Origin: Paraphysoderma sedebokerense
Taxonomy: Eukaryota > Blastocladiomycota > Physodermatomycetes > Physodermatales > Physodermataceae
DNA length: 57,310 nucleotides
Assembly (NCBI GenBank): GCA_025602915.1
Contig: JAHLJZ010000123.1
Span: forward strand, 1 to 57,310
Direction: 5' to 3'
Shown: in pieces, positions 1 through 11,595 of the stretch
Position numbering within the stretch: the stretch's first letter is position 1
How the letters are laid out: every line of letters begins with the position of its first letter
Made by a program: the position numbers and the translations under genes
Notes under the pieces: generated by a model
Seen by the model: only the letters and a program-made list of their open reading frames with translations
Database searches by the model: none
What the model was told of the DNA's origin: nothing

Positions 1-33
1 TAGGAGGCGCCGAGTCTATGCAGCAATTTCTGA

Positions 34-529
34 TACACTTCTGTTGTGTTCAACTATATTCTGGTAGATAAAGACAGATCAAGAATTGACTACATCATTG
101 ATGTTTTCAACAAGGAGGAAAGTACAAGGGAAAATGCCGTTCAGAAAGTTCTATACAGCTATTTTTACAGTATACGGGGTGAAAAAATAATCGCATATGC
201 AAAGTTATGAAATTTATGAAGTTATGAAATTTTCTAAAACCTATAAAGAAAAAGTAATGACTCAAATGTCAGGAAACGACAGATACAACTACTCCCTTGA
301 CTTATTGCATTATATGACGAAGCGATTGCCACAGCGTAATAGCACTCATTATAATTTATGGATCACGATAGCCCTGAAAGCCGCTTCAATATATACAATC
401 GAAAACTCGGAAACCTTTTGGAAAAAATTAGAAAGATTGTTTGCTTATTTTATAAACCCTAAACCTTCACCAAGCCTTACAAACTCTCACAAAAGCACAT
501 ATACCAATTTTGACGAAACAAACAAGTAA
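34..529 (+). CDS. unrecognised coding fragment(s), possibly the 3' part of a gene cut by the window edge
   Basis: Two overlapping open frames look protein-like but lie in different frames: 34-210 (about 58 residues, charged, no ATG) and 197-529 (110 residues from an ATG, ends in a stop). A join by an intron or a frame change near 190-210 is possible but I could not place a convincing splice pair. The second frame is rich in Tyr, Lys and Asn with aromatic helices and no motif I know. It may be the end of a gene that starts left of the window, or a decayed remnant. No function can be offered. Confidence 0.25.
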
Positions 530-2156
530 AACGCATAAGCCAACATTAAACGAAAATTAAAATTAAACTGCATTGGATTAACTTAATTTGGAAGACTATA
601 TTTTTGGGCTATACCGTTCTTTATTTTGGTTTTCCTTGTTTGGCTCTGTATAAAGAATAAAGTCTGCAACGAACGCCAACGAAAGCGATTGAAGGGATTG
701 TAAAATATTGTAAAATTGGTTGTTCAGCGAATAGTATATACATATCATATCTTAAGGGTATTGTTATATGAGTTAATGATATATAATAATTAATGTGGGG
801 TTTCATGGATTAAAAAATGAAGTGAGTAAGAATAATGAAGGTATCTGATAAGGTACATAATGGAACAATGCATTCGGATTGAAACGATGGATAAAACGAT
901 ACTCCTAACCACAAGTTATTGATATACGAGTTAATGGTGTATAGTAATTAATGTAGTTGCGGAGATTTTTTATGGAATAAAGTATACCGGTACTAGAAAT
1001 GTGATTGACATAGGTTTGGTCAGTTAACGAAACAATTTACTAATTTGGGACCTTGATCCTTGAATGAATATCCCGCACAATGTCAGATTCCTAAGAGGTC
1101 GAACGATATCTTAAGTTTTCCCTATCCATCGTTTTGTTCGTAGAATGTGGTAAACATGAAGAATAGAACGAGTCGTAACGAAATGTGCTGCAGGGATGGT
1201 TGCCGCGTTGGACTGGGGAATGCGGACCAGTAAAATTTAGTGCGCGCCAATCTCGGATGCGTGCAAGTTTCTGATCAGGGAATTTTTTCTCATTTTTTGG
1301 GGTTTAAATAGAGTTGTTTGCATGAGATAACACAGTTTTGATATCAGTTTGACACTAATCTTATTTTTCGGTTTTCTTCTTTGTTTGGGCCTCTCTTATT
1401 CGCATGTTTGCAGGACCGGTGCCATTCGTTTGACTGTCACAGAAATCGAATGGCTATATGAATCTGCGGTACAGGGGGGTACAGGTTATGAGAATTGGAG
1501 TTTGGTATACGTTAACATGGGGGTTCAGAAAATCGAATTGTTGTTGTTGAGAGTGAACTCTGGAGGAGGTTTGTTCCTTTGAGGTAGAATGTCATCAACG
1601 ATACACACCAAAGACAGACCATAGTTTATGATTATGTTTAATGTATTTAGGCTTGGGTCATTAGATAGAGCAAACCTGATTCTTTCTTGGAGGTAATATC
1701 ACGGTATATCATTCTTAGTTTTCAGTATTTTGTATGTTCATGTTGATTGTTTGGGGTGTCGTTCGTTTATCTTCTTGGATGATAATATTGAGAATTGTGT
1801 TTGAGTGTGTTCATTCTTGCTAGTGGTTTTGATTTGAGTTTGCAGTCTTGGACAAGTTGTACATTGCTTTTTGGATAGCAGTTGTTATGTGGTTCCCCGT
1901 GTTGAATGCGAATTGTGCGTTAGGACAGCTCCATCTGGCGTTAGTTTATCCATCTCATATATGTTGTGAGTCAGTCATCGAGTGACCGATATCGCTTGTA
2001 CCTAAGGCAGATAGCTTTATGTTTATAGAATCAATCTAAATTGACCTTTAGGGTCTCAGTGAAATCTCTGTGGATGAAGCGGGAAAAAATATGGCAACTG
2101 ATCTGTTGATAACTTATAACAAACAGCCTGAAGTTGGTGCAGATGCTCTTTGCTTG
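530..2156. other. intergenic region left of the CK1-like gene
   Basis: I see no supported gene here. A diverged direct repeat of about 60 bp lies at roughly 758-815 and 918-980 (shared core GAGTTAATG followed by an AT-rich stretch and AATTAATGT). From about 1935 on, the sequence resembles bases about 11330-11595 at roughly 70 percent by eye. The ancestral CK1 duplication therefore reached well upstream of the gene. An open frame at 1349-1582 starts with a hydrophobic run but has no other support. Confidence 0.5.
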
Positions 2157-2208
2157 CGAGTCCTACACTATTGAGTTGGTTCCGAGTCCTACACTATTGA
2201 GTTGGTTC
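2157..2208. repeat. two perfect tandem copies of a 26-bp unit
   Basis: Units 2157-2182 and 2183-2208 are identical and begin CGAGTCCTACACTATTGAGT. The matching place upstream of the broken CK1 copy (about 11525-11555) has only one diverged unit, so this doubling came after the two loci separated. Confidence 0.9.
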
Positions 2209-2236
2209 GTTGTACAGATAATCAGAGAAATCAACC

Positions 2237-2597
2237 CAATAAATGAACCACCCTTACCTCCAATGACGACGAGATTCCAGACCGCACTATTCTCCTGTTA
2301 TGAATAGAATGATGATTCAAACAAACAATGATGATGTGGTCGTTAAATAGTGGCAGGAAATGATACAAAATCATCACTCCAGGGCCAGGAATAGCGAATT
2401 GCCGATCAGTCGCGTTCCCTCTCTGCTCTGCAGGATTTTCAGTCTCTCCGCTGATTATATCACTCCGCTCAACTTTTCAGAGAATCACACTCGTCTATAT
2501 AGATTTATATCTAATCGTCTTCAACAGCAGCTTTCTGATCCAGTCATCTTCATCATCTTCGTGCTATTTGAAACGATACACACTATGTCAGTGAATA
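2237..2597 (+). repeat. 361-bp perfect direct repeat, copy A (CK1 promoter and 5'UTR)
   Basis: By base-by-base reading this segment matches 11596-11956 at every position with no gap (constant offset 9,359). It contains a TATA-like box, the presumed transcription start region and the first 13 nt of the CK1-like coding sequence. Homology on both sides drops to roughly 70-80 percent. The sharp edges suggest recent gene conversion between the two loci. Confidence 0.92.
2496..2502 (+). promoter_or_regulatory. TATA-like box of the CK1-like gene
   Basis: TATATAG lies about 83-89 nt before the ATG at 2585. The same box is kept at 11855-11861 in the repeat copy. It argues for starting translation at 2585 rather than at the in-frame ATG at 2360, which lies upstream of the box. 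Confidence 0.45.
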
Positions 2598-5334
2598 ATT
2601 GGTATCAAGAGGATCGGGACATCAAGCCCCCGGAAATGGTCCAAATTCATTACAAAGTCCTAGAAAAAATGGGGGAAGGTGGATGTGGAGCTGTCTTCCT
2701 CGGCAAATCGTTATTAAATTATGCTCCGGTCGCAATAAAGTTCCAGAGTAAGCGTGAGGTCTATGGTGTAGACTTACTCAAAAACGAGCGCTGCAATTAT
2801 GGAAATTGTCGGGGAAAAGTAAGCACTCTGTCTTTTCTCATTTGCCTATTATTCTTTATCGCCTTCGTAACTTGAGAAAAGGGACTCATTGTGAGCTTGT
2901 CATTTTTCTTTGCAGAGGGAATCCCTCTTTGCTATACTTGGGGCAAAGTGGACGACGATTTGAGCTGCTTGGTCTTGGAATTGTTGGGTGAGACCGTGCA
3001 TGATCGCTTCTCCAAATATCCAAGATTTGGCATGAAAGATGTACGGGATATTGCTATCCAAATGGTATGCTTTCTTTTCATTCAAATATGGGATCATATC
3101 TCCTCATCATATCTGATGTCTCACACTCACTTTGCTTCTTCACGTCGCGTTAGCTTTCGCGTCTGGAGACTATCCATGGGGAGGGACTTCTATGGTTAGA
3201 CGTAAAGCCACAGAATATGGCATATGGCAGAAAGGGCACGAGAGCGCAAGATATTCTTTATTCTTTGGATTTCGGATTCATGATGCCTTATATGGCAAAC
3301 GGGCGCCACGTTCGCCAGAAAATCACTGGCGATAAATTTGGAACATTGCGCTACATGAGTCGAAACATGCACCGCGGGAAGAGTGAGTGGATTGCTTTGA
3401 TCTACTTTTGTTGACACAGCAAGCTGAAGCATTTTCTTCCTCTCCTACGTGCTATTGCCTTTACGACAAAAATCAGCTCCCAGCCGCCGCGATGACATGG
3501 AGAGTCTGTGTTATGTTTTAGTTTATCTGGCTAAGAGGAGACTGCCCTGGCAAGGAAAGGTAGAGGACGATGGCGAGCGAGCGGTTACGACCTGAAGAAA
3601 AATATTGATCCTGCTAAGCTCTGTGTTGGACTACCAGGTATCTTTTCGTTTGCTCTCTTGGGGCTGGTGTCATCCATCAGGAACTGCCTGACTCACCTCT
3701 CTTAATCTTCCATAGATGCTTTCTACAAATTTTGCAAATATGTGTTGGCTCTAAAGTTTACTGACGAGCCAAAGTACGAGTTGTGTCGCTCCTTTTTCAC
3801 CGACATGGACCGGTTTGAATGGAGTGACAGTGACGATGAAAGTTCGTCCAGCATTAATCAAAAGCCCCTTTCAAACGGTCCCACTACGAAGTGTAATGTC
3901 GGATCCGCCACGGACAAGAAGGCTTCAACAAAAGATAATACCTCACCAATCGAGAAATGCATCAGCAACAAAGTCAGTCCTAAAGACTCCTCTCCGGTCC
4001 TCCAGGCCAAAACGGACATGAACTCATCGAAGAAAGAACACATCTTGCCAACAAAGGAATGCGCCATCACCAACCCTACTCCCGAAGATTCCTCTCCGGT
4101 TCCTCAGGCCAAAATGGAGCTGAATTCGTCGAAGAAAGAACAGATCTCACCGACAAATGAATGCATTAAGAGCAACACTAGTCCCGAAGATTCCTCTCCC
4201 ATTCCCCTGGCCGACATGGACATAAAGTTATCGAATAAAGAGGGCATATTGTTGACCAAGGAATGTACCAGCGACAAAGTTATTACCGATAACTCTTCTC
4301 CCGTCCCCCCGGCCGTTACTCCAACAATGCCGGAATCACAACAAACGTCCGACACTAACAACGGGCCCTCAAGCACCACTGATATGCATATGAGTTCTGT
4401 TGCCCTTCGCATTGAAAAGTTAAAGCTATTGACTGATGATGTGAAGGCGCGAGTCGGACCTTCAATCGAAGATCCATTATTTTTCGCCCTCCTTGTTGAA
4501 ATTGAGAGACTATACTCTGACACCAAGAAGCACAAGATTAAAGGAAGAGATCACAAAGAAGTCGCGGCAGATAGCCAACAGACTGCGAATTCAACAGAAC
4601 AAGCTACGAAGGATTCCTCCAATGTGGGCAATCATAAAGCAAAATCATTACTGGTCACTCCAGATGGATGTCGGGATAAAAGCGAGGAGAAGAGTAGAAA
4701 CAATGTCTCTACACAAACGGAAAGTCATCAAGTGACGGGAACGAATCGAGACTCCCAAGAAGGCGCCTTACCGGTTAGTCCTGTTTTTCTTATCTCACCT
4801 GGTGTTGCGATCGATTGTCGACTCATGTCCATCTGTTGCAGCCACAAGTGACGCAGGCGGAGACAAAGCAATCAATTGAATTGGAGAATCGGGAGTTCGA
4901 AAATACGCCGACTGAGATAGTCGACAAGGTAAAGATGAGCTCATTGTATTACTACTGACATCAGGTTGACAGTTGAATTGCCTTTAGAATACCAACACCC
5001 GACTTGTTTCGCGATTCGCTCGATTTGTCAGAACACGTAAGATTTGGAAGAAGGCATCAGCAAAAGATGTCACTGCGCAACAAATTGCACGAACTGAATC
5101 CAGTTGCGTCTTGGATTGCAATACCATTACCGAAGCTTGCGAAATCGGTACAACTGAACAGCAAGGAGTCGAGCCTCCCCAATTGAAGGTAATTTTGCAT
5201 TTCTTTAACCTTTTCTCTCGTACGATCGAGTATGTCTCACACTTCACCGACAGAAAGCGAAAAAATGCGGAGCACCTGAGCGCGCTAAATTATTCATTTC
5301 AACGAAAATTTTGCGGCGAAAGCAAACTAAATAG
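2585..5334 (+). CDS. casein kinase 1-like Ser/Thr kinase with a long repetitive tail; one apparent frame break
   Basis: Exons: 2585-2818, 2918-3064, 3154-3382, 3477-3637, 3716-4773, 4842-4928, 4988-5188, 5254-5334 (about 730 residues). CK1 fold features run in order: glycine loop MGEGGCGAVFLG, VAIKF lysine, NER helix-C glutamate, LETIHGEGLL, catalytic loop WLDVKPQN, DFGF, GTLRYMS, SRRDDMESL and LPWQGK. The catalytic loop has Leu where CK1 normally has Arg (YRDIKPDN), but Asp, Lys and Asn are kept, so activity is likely. After the domain (about residue 285) comes an acidic and Ser-rich tail with 34-residue repeats and a basic C-terminus. Exon 4 does not close its phase: the frame changes between PWQGK and KKNIDPAKLC, in a variable loop, by one missing base or two extra. 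This is either a real lesion or a sequence error. The ATG at 2360 is in frame but upstream of the TATA box. A broken copy lies at 11944-12990. Confidence 0.85.
3952..4329 (+). repeat. 102-bp coding tandem repeat (34 residues, 3 full units plus a partial)
   Basis: Units at 3952-4053, 4054-4155, 4156-4257 and partial 4258-4329 keep a strict 102-nt period. The shared peptide pattern is KEC, then PEDSSPVP, then NSSKKE. Units differ at many codons, so the array is not new. Each unit carries several Ser/Thr next to acidic or Pro residues, a setting in which CK1 or proline-directed phosphorylation is plausible (inference). Confidence 0.9.
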
Positions 5335-6358
5335 AGACCCGCCATTAATCATTTTTACTTAATCCTACCTCGGTGATATACTTGTTATAGTGTTATACTA
5401 CTGGCATAAGCCAGTCGAACAGAACTCAGATTTACACATCGTTGAATTTGGCCCTGATGTAATGCATATGTATTAGTTAGTTTAAGTTATTTAGATTTTG
5501 TTTTAGTAAGACCCCAGCTTGGTACAGGCTGTGCCTTCACATGCGGTAAATTATTGCTGTTGTAGTTATTTATATCTCAGCATTGTGAAGGCTGTGTTTA
5601 TTATATGTAGTGTTTGTTTTGCCACTATATTGGCATTTAAGTTGCCGCTACGGATGAGATAGTATAGATGGCCGCTTTGTAATTGCGTTGACATTATCTG
5701 CCGTAAAGTATTATTATGAATAGATTTTCATTGTTCGATCTTGGAGAACAGTCACGGTGCTTGCGAACTTGTGGCACACGAATCTGGGGCATGAGGCGGT
5801 CCCTGACGAAAGTTTATTTGGTTTTATGTATCGCATCATCATCAAAAGCTAATAATCATTCCGTGCCGGGATTCCATCATGTTCTGTTATTGAAGCAATG
5901 CACATCTGGAGACGCTACAGGCTAACAATCATCAAAGAATCAGAGGAGGCCCGCTCTCTGCCGTCATTCTATTCTGATTTCTGAGTATTCCCGACGGTGG
6001 CTACACGAGTGACGTATTTGGGTTAGCCTGTGATCACACTTACCGTGCCTTCGGAGGACAAATTACTTGATGTTTCCGGCAATTTTTAACGTTAATTGAT
6101 TGACACAAAATGTGGTTATTGCCGTCTCGAACGTGGGAGGAACAATAACTTACCCACTTCGAACATTCGAGGCCGCCCTCCGAAACAATCAGTACCACTA
6201 GCCCCTGTCATTTAACCATTTCTTCGAATTTTTGTTCCCGATTGCCGGAGTGAAGCGAGAAAAAATGAATCTTACAGCATTTGATCGCTAACTTACATTC
6301 CCACTTCCATTCCCTACTAGAACTGAGCGTAGCTGTTATAACGTCTGACGCTGAAACA
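5335..6358. other. CK1-like 3' flank and promoter region of the histidine kinase
   Basis: Up to about 5555 this is the CK1-like 3' flank, recognisable because it is repeated in diverged form at about 12785-12990. Beyond that I see no gene, repeat or clear box. The reading frame at 5716-5925 has no protein-like features. Confidence 0.5.
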
Positions 6359-9300
6359 ATGCCGTCGAGCCTACAGGATTTCAATTATTGGCTGATATGT
6401 TACAGTCTGAATGTTGCCGCAATCCCTCCAATACTCATAGCCTGGGTTTATCTTGTCAAATCCACACCAACAAATCGGAGATGGACAACGCCTTTCAACC
6501 TTTGTTTCGCTCTGTTGGGTACATCCATTCTATTCTTCCTGAATTTCATATTCAGCTATTATTATATGTATCCACTAGCCTCAGATTGGAACAAACGAAG
6601 AATCGCTTTAGCTTGTAACGCAGTCTCAATGAATTTGCATGCCCTAGTGGCAGAGGTGTCTCTGGCGTGGATGGCATACAAAATATACCCATGGAAGAAA
6701 TTTAGGATGCTGTTACCTGCTATTATTATTTTCATTGCTGCTCGAGTTGGCGCTCAGATTTGGGCGTCGGTATTGAAGTTATCAGGAAAAGATGCTAGAG
6801 CCGCTGGCAGTACAATGGCTATACTCTTGGTAAAGTTATCATATTGCTGTCAGTCTTAAGCGCGTTAAACTGATGAGTCTACCCTTACAGATGTGGAATT
6901 TGATATTCTTTTCCGGGTTGTTTATTTATCGTTATCGAAGGAAACTTCAAAATACTTTCAGAACAAGCCGCTTTTACAAAACTGTACTAGATATCAGTGT
7001 GCAAAATGCAATATTGCCAACTATAGTCGTCATTCCGGCGGTCATCACCAATTTTTTGTTTCCGGAACCCATTATTCTGATGGTTAATGGGGTGTTGACG
7101 ACGCTTTTCAGATTCATACTGACTGTTGTCATTGCCAACTCTCTTAACTTGATCAACCTTAGAAATTATTCCGGGAAGAATAGTCAAACAATGACTACAC
7201 GAAATCACGCTACCCGGTTGACAAGCTTACATTTGGTCAGTTCATTTGGATTAGAGCACCGAGCTGACATAGTCCTAGAAAACTTTCTTTTGGGACTGCA
7301 CTCAATATTGGGTGGGGAGAAAGGATATTTTGTTGAGAGAAATAGAAATGGTCAGATGAATTTAGTTTGTGCATTTTCATTTGAGAGCTGTAGGGCAGAG
7401 GAGTCGGAGAAAGTTACCCTCATTTCCGCAAATGATGCGACCAAAATCGAGAAGGTCCCCATCGCTGCATTAGAGTACGCATTAGATCAAGCATATCCAA
7501 TTTTATTCGATTTGGATATGGAAACAGAAGAAAATGCCTCGATCAGGTGTTTTTTAGGTGATCAAATCGAATACGTTAATTCGGTATTTATACTACCCAT
7601 CACTTCACCTGAATCTGGTAAACAAAAAACCATATATGTCGAAAAGTATGTTTTTGCTTCAATGAAATGCGTTGACAAAAATACTTATTCTTATTTGATT
7701 CTGGCAAACCTAGCGTTGAAAGCGGCGGGATGGTCGACCTTCGAATTCTCGAATTGTTGTCTCAGCATTTAGCGGCGTCCCTTGACAGTGCAAGGTTAGA
7801 TTTTCTACCCCGCTTCAAATTATTCTTTCAAATTACTATAAACCATACTAATACTGTTAATTTAGACTATTTGATGAGCTCAATAATATGAATCGATCAT
7901 TGGAACACGAAGTGAATAGGCGGACCGCAGAGTTAGAACAGAAAACATTGCAGCTGGAGCGCGCTAACATAGTAGCGTTAGAAGCAGCCAACGCAAAAGC
8001 TGTATTCCTCTCAAACATGAGTCATGAAAGTGTGTTGCTGCTTTCACCTTAATTAGCTATAATATTCTGATAGTCTGCTTATTTTTTTCTTATGTTGAAT
8101 AGTCCGGACCCCAATATCCCAGGTTATTCTTGCCTCCGAGGTATGTTTCAAGGTCCATTCATGCTGTTACATGCGTCCCGGTGACATTTTCTCTCGCCTC
8201 TCAGCTACTTACAGAAACGATATCGTCAGTCGAAGGAAAAGAGTATGCAAATATCATAACAAGTTCTGGCCGACTGTTATTAAATCTTGTGGTATGCTTT
8301 GTATCTTACGACTTCAAATACTTTAGGTGTTAACTTTTTATTCTATATTCCGCTCTAAGAATGATATTCTCGATTTCTCGAAACTCGAAAGCGGCAAGGT
8401 TATCCTGGAAGAGATATCTTTCAACCTCCATGGCTTAATTCAGATAACAATGGATGCATTTAGCACGGAAAAGGACTGTAGAGTTGGACATTATATAAGC
8501 GAGGATACACCAATGTATGTGATTGGTGACGGTGTGTAATTTCTTTCGAATCTTGCAATTACAATGGCGCTTGTCTGTAATATTACTAATTAATGAATCG
8601 TCTATGTATAGAAACGCGCCTTCGGCAAATTCTCACCAACTTGGTTTCGAATGCTATTAAGTTTACGAACAGAGGATTTGTGATGTTATTTGTTACGTCC
8701 CAACATACTGCCGAACAATCGTATGATATACAATTCAGAATAATTGGTATGTATTTAAAGTGCTCTTTGCGAACGTGTTACAAGCTAACCGATTTGCATG
8801 ACTTGTCGCTATTAAACCTCTAGATACTGGATGCGGTATCGCTGCCGACAAAATTGATAAAATATTTGGACGATTCGAACAAGAAGACGGTTCAATTACT
8901 AGGAAGTTTGGGGGAACGGGACTGGGGTTATCGATTTGTCAGAGTAAGTTCATGACAATATATTCTTACAGTGATCGACATCGCCTCTGTAGCTCTAACC
9001 TGTTGTCATTATTTAGATTTATGCCATTTGATGGGGTCTCGCCTTACTGTGCAATCTCAACCTAATCACGGCTCTACATTTTCATTTACCCTTCACTTTC
9101 AACAAGCCGTCGATCCCATCATTTGTTCACCCTTCTTCCATACTGTAAGTATGCAACCAAAAGTCTTGCTGTTACAGGCTACATCGTCACTCTTTGAATC
9201 AAAAAGTGTTTTAGCTTATCAGCTAGAGACAATGGGTTGTATCACTGAATGTTGGCGCCTTGAAGTGTATAATCCGCCGGAGTCATTGCCGTATCGTTTA

Positions 9301-10347
9301 GTTGTTGTGGATCTGGTGGATTACAATTGCTGCCATGTCTCACTAATTCTGAGGGTCCTTCAGTCGTCAAGGGCTCCAATATTACTCATTCATTCTACTT
9401 CCCAAATAAAATTTGTCAATGAAATTTTGACAGATTACGCCGATCAGTCCTCGAACGCAACATCGGATACACTTATTCGTACTCTTTGTCATCCATATAA
9501 GCAGTCCTCGCTATTTCGCGTTATATCCGGTCTTCTGTCCGAAGTTGCGATGATAGACTCACGATTGGACCAAGTAAAGGCTGACGTAACTCAACCTAAA
9601 CCTACTCATGAAGAATCCACAATCCTTAAAAGTCCTGAAGAGTCGAATGGTGACCGCAAAATTCATATACTTTTGGCGGAAGACAATCCGTATGTTCGAA
9701 AATATCTATTTGTTGGGTATATTCATATTTTCCCTTCTAATATTCCTTCTTGCCTGATAGCATAAATCAAAGAATCATTTGTACAATGATAAATCAACTG
9801 GGGTATACAGTTGATGTTGCCGAAGATGGGATGATTGCGGTGCAAATGGCTCGTGAAAAATATTATGACTTGATTTTAATGGATGTTCGGTATGATACTA
9901 GCTTCTACTTATTACTTCTTTGTAATCGACCTAACTCAATACTTTACTACTTCGCTTCAACTGGTTTTATTTGCCAAAAAATAGAATGCCAAATATGGTA
10001 AGAAGTGCTGCGCATTATCAATTGTAGCGGTACAAACATTGGTTATTAATGTACCTGTTTCGTAGAATGGTCTTGAGGCCACTCGGCAAATACGATCGCT
10101 GCATTATGAGGCTGGCGGTCCTTTTATCGTTGGATTAAGGTAACGTCTTGCTAATATTCTGTTAACTTCCGGAAACTGATCGTAAATACTGACGATGACT
10201 CTTTTCTTATTCTGTAGTGCTGACGTGATGTCGAGCAACATAGATTCAGGTCTGGAAGCTGGAATGGATTTGTACATGTCGAAACCTGTTTCGCGTTTAA
10301 AGTTATCAGAGGTGATAGAACAAGCCTCGACAATGAGCCAACAGTGA
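6359..10347 (+). CDS. hybrid histidine kinase: 7TM sensor, GAF, HisKA, HATPase, receiver
   Basis: Fourteen exons close in phase to 1013 residues: 6359-6829, 6891-7645, 7714-7794, 7866-8029, 8103-8140, 8205-8291, 8360-8531, 8612-8746, 8824-8943, 9017-9689, 9761-9889, 9985-9997 (13 nt), 10066-10139, 10218-10347. About seven hydrophobic helices fill residues 10-240. A GAF-like domain follows to about 435, ending TIYVENVESGG then [20 protein letters not shown] short coiled coil leads to the H-box MSHEIRTP (His489). The ATP-binding boxes are [27 protein letters not shown] and [10 protein letters not shown] spacer of about 160 residues precedes the receiver: AEDNPINQ, LILMD (Asp940) and MSKPV (Lys993). 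All residues for a phosphorelay are present. Family knowledge: fungal hybrid kinases pass phosphate through Ypd1 to Ssk1/Skn7; the signal sensed here is unknown. ATG 6359 is the first in-frame ATG. The gene lies between the intact and the broken CK1 copies. Confidence 0.93.
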
Positions 10348-11595
10348 TATATCTTGCGATGATTCGTTGATATTGTTTGGCTCTATGGAGTAGAGTTTAT
10401 ATGTTATCCTAATTATAAGATGTAAATAGGCTTATGTTATTTCTTCAAAATTTTAACTACATAGCTAGTCTCCATTGTTTGGTTACAATCCCGTAGATTG
10501 CAAGTCTCTGACAGTACACGGCTACTGAATCGCTGATTCAAACCTCTTCAAGAGCGAGATACTCTTGGGAATAATTCGTAGGTATCTTTGTAAAAGTAAA
10601 TTATCAATGAATAGGTTAAATGTAGCGATTGCGAACGCGACTTGAATGGCAAAGGGTTGGCCGACCTAGCTCAATTGCGCGCCAAAATCGCAAGCCTGAC
10701 ATCCGACATTCTCACATCTTTAGTTTTGCAGATAGAAAAAGATCTAAAGCTAGTCAGCGATGAAAACTATTGGTAAAATTCGAAGGTCACACTTTTGCCT
10801 GTTCTACTTTACCTGTCTCGTGGGTTCCTGTGGTGCTAAGCCATGCTACCAATGCAGATACCAATTCCAAATTCCAATAATCGAAGCATCAACGATAACG
10901 GTTGATGAGTCACCCAGAATATTCGAATTGGTCTTTGGTTGGGATGAAAATTAATATTCTATTTGCGAACGAATGATCAATACTAGCGGCATAGTATCAG
11001 ATGTTAACAGTGTTTGCTTCGTTGGGTTTTTCAGTCTGGAAGGAGTTACATCGTCAGATAAACAATGCCGCAGAGCAAACATATTTATTGTCTTCATTTT
11101 CGCATGTCCCACTTAAAAAGTTTTGAATACTCGCATTTCTTAAAGTAGTTTTGTCCCGTGACTTCTTTTTAGTTGTTAGAGCAGATCAAATGATTCTTTG
11201 ATTTCAAATTTACGGCGATCGCTTGACGTGAGGACACTCGCAAGGCGATACTGAATGTTTCGCATGGTGGTTTTAAAATGTGAATATGATGTTTAATGCG
11301 ACGGTGTTTCCTTATAAGGACCTATCCGGTGTCAGTTTATCTGATATGTTTTATGAGTCAGAAATATCAACCAATTGGTATTTATTACCTTTAACGTACG
11401 AGTTTTGGCAGTGCAGATAACGTAATGTTTACTGGAGTGTGGATGAAGAAAAAAATATCACATGATCTTTTAATAACTTATGGTCAACGGCATCGAGTTG
11501 TTGCAGATGCCGCAGCTTTTCTCTTTGCTACACTATAACGTTAGTTCGTTGTACAGACAGTCTGAAATTGAACCCAGAATACCGAATAACCATTG
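10348..11595. other. intergenic region between the histidine kinase and the broken CK1 copy
   Basis: No complete gene is supported. From about 11330 the DNA is a diverged match to the CK1 upstream region (about 1935-2236). A possible coding remnant at 10615-10776 is listed separately. Confidence 0.5.
10615..10776 (+). pseudogene. possible coding remnant with a CxxC motif
   Basis: A frame of about 54 codons reads VKCSDCERDLNGKG, then an amphipathic helix with LAQLRAKIASL, and ends in a stop. It is preceded by a GTAGGT...AATAG stretch that could be an intron. The composition looks coding and the CSDC pair suggests half of a zinc site, but I find no start and no partner exon. It could be an exon of an unrecognised small gene or a relic. 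Confidence 0.25.

Noticed and set aside
1349-1582. 77-codon frame with a hydrophobic start, like a small secreted protein
   Set aside because: After the hydrophobic run there is no Cys pattern or other feature, and no neighbouring exon; length is within chance for this AT-rich DNA.
2360-2584. 75-codon in-frame N-terminal extension of the CK1-like protein
   Set aside because: It spans the TATA-like box and presumed transcription start, is not kinase-like, and the same bases are preserved in the broken copy for reasons unrelated to coding.
10760-10954. 64-codon frame with a signal-like start and CxxC
   Set aside because: Its start overlaps another coding-like frame, and the rest is featureless.
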